Source: Actinomycetota bacterium
GTDB lineage: Bacteria > Actinomycetota > Actinomycetes > S36-B12 > UBA5976
Direction: 5' to 3'
Assembly (NCBI GenBank): GCA_017853815.1
Contig: JAFMIT010000030.1
Coordinates: 1 to 15,494, forward strand
Length of the DNA: 15,494 nucleotides
Part shown: piece after piece, positions 13,715-15,494 of the stretch
Layout of the letters: each line of letters opens with the position of its first letter
Position numbering within the stretch: position 1 is the first letter of the stretch
Made by a program: the position numbers and the translations under genes
The notes under the pieces: model-generated
What the model saw: the letters and a program-made list of their open reading frames with translations, nothing else
Database searches by the model: none
Told to the model about the DNA's origin: nothing

Positions 13715-14619
13715 TAGAAGTAACCCTCAACCTTCTTGGCTTCCATCGAGGCACTCTTCTCGCCATCGATAAGGCGGCCGGCACGCTCAGACAAGCGAGT
13801 CTCCACGAGTTCTTTGATCAGATCATCAATGTTGTCGACGGGACTTTCGACCGCAGCAGACAGCGGGTAGCAACCAAGCGAACGGAAGCGAATAACTTTC
13901 ATCTCGGGCTGCTCGCCTGCCTCCAGCGGGTATCGCTCGTCATCAATCATGATGAGGGCGCCCTTGCGCTCGATGACTGGGCGTGGCTTTGCGTAGTACA
14001 GCGGCACGACCGGAATTTCTTCTCGTTTCGTGTAACGCCACACATCAAGCTCGGTCCAGTTGCTCAACGGGAAGACGCGCATCGTCTGACCCTCTGCCAG
14101 ACGCGTGTTGTACGTGCGCCACATTTCGGGGCGCTGCGAGCGAGGTTCCCAGCGATGACCTGGAAGGCGGAGCGAAAACACGCGCTCTTTCGCGCGACTG
14201 CGTTCTTCGTCGCGGCGTGAGCCACCGATAGCTGCATCGAAACCAAAAGAGTCCAACGCCTGGCGCAGAGCAACAGTCTTCATGATGCGCGTGTATTCCT
14301 GCGCGTCAGTCGTGAATGGCGTGATGTTTTCTTCGACGCCTTCTTGGTTGGTGTGCACGAGAAGTTCGGCGCCATAATGCTTCGCGATGTTGTTGCGATG
14401 CTCGATCATCTCGCGGAACTTCCACGTCGTGTCGATATGGAGTAGCGGGAACGGGATCGCGGCGGGCGCAAACGCCTTTTTCGCAAGGTGAAGCAGGACA
14501 CCAGAGTCCTTGCCGATGCTGTAAAGCATCACGGGCTTCTCGAAGGCAGCAGCAGTTTCGCGCAGGATGTCGATTGCTTCTGCTTCGAGCACGTCGAGGT
14601 CTGAAAGGCTCGTTTGCAT
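13714..14619 (-). CDS. cysD: Sulfate adenylyltransferase subunit 2 (ATP sulfurylase, catalytic)
   Basis: CysD makes APS and pyrophosphate from ATP and sulfate, powered by GTP hydrolysis in CysN. The 301-residue length is normal. The PP-loop is YSIGKDSGVLLHL (33-45). It is followed by HIDTTWKFREM, GGSRRDEERSRAKERVFS and HRWEPRSQRPEMWRTYNTR, all diagnostic for CysD as opposed to PAPS reductase. The C-terminus is EAKKVEGYF, a typical ending. The ATG at 14617-14619 has no ribosome binding site. A GATAAT box ends six bases before it, so the message is probably leaderless. It is the first gene of cysD-cysNC-TSUP and is divergent from the eRF1-like gene. Confidence 0.97.
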   Translation of the reverse strand: MQTSLSDLDVLEAEAIDILRETAAAFEKPVMLYSIGKDSGVLLHLAKKAFAPAAIPFPLLHIDTTWKFREMIEHRNNIAKHYGAELLVHTNQEGVEENITPFTTDAQEYTRIMKTVALRQALDSFGFDAAIGGSRRDEERSRAKERVFSLRLPGHRWEPRSQRPEMWRTYNTRLAEGQTMRVFPLSNWTELDVWRYTKREEIPVVPLYYAKPRPVIERKGALIMIDDERYPLEAGEQPEMKVIRFRSLGCYPLSAAVESPVDNIDDLIKELVETRLSERAGRLIDGEKSASMEAKKVEGYF

Positions 14620-14631
14620 GCCCGAATTATC
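14620..14631 (-). promoter_or_regulatory. Likely -10 box giving a leaderless cysD transcript
   Basis: On the minus strand GATAAT (14626-14631) differs from TATAAT at one base and is separated from the cysD ATG by only TCGGGC. Normal -10 to +1 spacing would place the transcription start at the A of ATG. No Shine-Dalgarno sequence is present, which fits leaderless initiation, common in actinobacteria. No good -35 is visible at 17 bases, so an activator may be needed. Confidence 0.55.
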
Positions 14632-14654
14632 GCAGAGCAGAGACAGCCCACCCG

Positions 14655-14677
14655 CTCAAAAACCGCCTCAAACAGCC
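14655..14677. repeat. Imperfect tandem direct repeat upstream of cysD
   Basis: Two adjacent copies, CTCAAAAACCGC (14655-14666) and CTCAAACAGCC (14667-14677), lie 24-45 bases upstream of the presumed cysD -10 box. This is a typical place for an activator or repressor of the sulfur operon. Further AAAACNG-type runs occur at 14688-14707. The repeats are seen; operator function is inference. Confidence 0.35.
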
Positions 14678-14775
14678 TATTCCCCATAAAACAGGCAGGA
14701 AAACCGTCTTTTGGCCCTTATTTTGAGAATCAGACGCAATTACTTTGCATCTAGACCCTCCGAAAGGAGTCCACC

Positions 14776-15201
14776 ATGACCATCGAACTCACTCACCGAG
14801 TTGCCGTCGCCGCTGTCACTCGTGGCATCACAAAAGTCTGGGCAGTCAACGATCCCGCCGGCACCAGACCACAGGTGTTAATGCCTGAACCGGACGACCA
14901 ACGAAACAATCACTACCGGCAGGTCCAAAGAAACCATCACAACGAAACTGACGTTTTCGATCGTGATTACTTTGAAGATATCGCACAGCTGCTCGCTCCC
15001 GCGAAAGAAATACTCTTAGTAGGGCACGGCAAAGGCAAAGCCAACGAGATGCTCAAGCTCGTTCAGTATCTCGAGCGCTATCACGCAGATACAGCTCGCA
15101 AGATTGTCGGCGCGGTGGACACTCATCTCGAAAGTTTGAGTGATGCCGAAATCTTGAAGTTTTCAAAAGAATGGTTTGCTGAACCAGTTCATGCGCGTTA
15201 G
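14776..15201 (+). CDS. Small eRF1-domain-3-like (Dom34/translational-machinery-like) protein
   Basis: A 141-residue soluble protein. The second half, APAKEILLVGHGKGKANEML (74-93), HADTARKIVG (103-112) and DTHLESLSDAEILKFSKEWF (115-134), has the layout of the eRF1 domain-3-like family found in many bacteria. That family has EILVVGPGxAK, ADRVVG and ATDGQLVAYARKYF elements and is often named translational machinery protein. It may act on ribosomes or in stress; no function is proven. The N-terminus (HRVAVAAVTRGITKVWAVND) fits the family's opening strands, and a His/Asn-rich linker (RNNHYRQVQRNHHNETD) lies in between. The ATG has a strong AAAGGAG six bases upstream. It is divergent from cysD. The family call is from memory and is moderate. 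Confidence 0.72.
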   Translation: MTIELTHRVAVAAVTRGITKVWAVNDPAGTRPQVLMPEPDDQRNNHYRQVQRNHHNETDVFDRDYFEDIAQLLAPAKEILLVGHGKGKANEMLKLVQYLERYHADTARKIVGAVDTHLESLSDAEILKFSKEWFAEPVHAR

Positions 15202-15202
15202 C

Positions 15203-15212
15203 ACATATGTGA
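15203..15212. repeat. Perfect 10-bp palindrome CACATATGTG
   Basis: A perfect palindrome lies 2 bases after the eRF1-like stop codon and ~100 bases before the exported-protein gene. No T-run follows and the stem would have no loop, so it is not a terminator. It could be a dimeric regulator site or chance. Confidence 0.3.
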
Positions 15213-15312
15213 TTTGTAACGATACACAGCAAACTCTCAGGCGAAATCGAAGACCTACCTGACTCCCATCGCGCTAGATTGACGCAACCCAAGGGACAGG
15301 GGTGGTCACGCA

Positions 15313-15494
15313 ATGCTTCGCAGAATCGCCTTAGCAAGCGTCGCCGTGATGAGCACTGCGCTGACGCTGGTCTCTGATCCAGCACTCGCCGCTAATGAAC
15401 CAATCTGCCCGCAGGTAACCGCGACACCTGCGGAACAATCTTGGCTTCCTACGCAGGATGAGTGGAGCCAGGCACGAACAGCTGCAAACGACAT
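15313..15494 (+). CDS. Exported protein, partial (N-terminus only)
   Basis: The first 60 codons are present before the window ends. The product begins MLRRIALASVAVMSTALTLV and continues SDPALAANEPICPQ, a clear Sec signal peptide: basic start, ~15 hydrophobic residues and an ALA-A cleavage site near residue 26 or 27. The mature part begins NEPICPQVTATPAEQSWLPTQDEW, rich in Pro, Thr and Gln, with one cysteine. The family cannot be told from this much. The ATG at 15313 has GGGG/GGTGG-rich sequence 8-14 bases upstream but no ideal ribosome binding site. The 111-base gap before it contains a possible TAGATT -10 box at 15275-15280. Confidence 0.75.
   Translation, partial: MLRRIALASVAVMSTALTLVSDPALAANEPICPQVTATPAEQSWLPTQDEWSQARTAAND

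Noticed and set aside
15053..15494. Minus-strand frames near the right end
   Set aside because: They overlap the eRF1-like gene and a clear signal peptide on the plus strand; their sequences look non-coding.
1..15494. Mobile elements, integrases, toxin-antitoxin or defence genes, CRISPR arrays
   Set aside because: None seen on either strand; apart from the sulfotransferase pair and the unknown genes, content is core chromosomal.

Overview
The window looks like a chromosomal piece from a mid-GC member of the Actinomycetota; GC was judged by eye to be in the fifties and was not computed. The main clue is gene order. Reading leftward from the middle: tRNA-Thr, tRNA-Met, rpmG, a HadA/HadB-type dehydratase pair, murB, aspartate aminotransferase (opposite strand), tRNA-Trp, secE, nusG, rplK and rplA. 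This block is conserved across actinobacteria. The very acidic N-terminal extension of NusG, the frequent GTG starts and one probable leaderless gene fit the same assignment.

Layout. 1-2179 (minus): the tRNA-Trp-secE-nusG-rplK-rplA translation/secretion operon, with rplA cut by the window edge. 2357-3565 (plus): aspC, running tail-to-tail into murB. 3569-7631 (minus): a tight run of a FlaR-like P-loop protein, hadA, hadB, a CysS-tail/glycosyltransferase-like fusion protein, a one-pass membrane protein of unknown function, and murB. 7756-8586 (plus): a sulfotransferase lying between rpmG and the hadA run. 8645-9062 (minus): rpmG, tRNA-Met and tRNA-Thr. 9164-10986 (plus): a short-chain dehydrogenase and a second, unrelated-looking sulfotransferase. 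10983-14619 (minus): a sulfate-activation operon cysD-cysNC-TSUP permease. 14776-15201 (plus): a small eRF1-domain-3-like protein. From 15313 (plus): the start of an exported protein, cut by the window end.

How the parts may work together. CysD plus the GTPase half of CysNC makes APS, and the APS kinase half turns it into PAPS. The TSUP protein probably moves sulfate or sulfite. PAPS is the donor used by both sulfotransferases, and no PAPS/APS reductase or sulfite reductase is present here. The right half is therefore best read as a sulfate-activation and sulfation neighbourhood next to cell-envelope genes (murB, hadAB, the GT-like protein). The acceptor that becomes sulfated cannot be read from the sequence.

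The most unusual single gene is the 310-residue protein at 5267-6199. Its first ~50 residues look like the tail of cysteinyl-tRNA synthetase, and a glycosyltransferase-like domain follows. The rplK leader also has two mutually exclusive RNA pairings, one of which would hide the ribosome binding site. No CRISPR array, IS element, phage gene or integrase was seen, and no gap between genes exceeds 300 bases.
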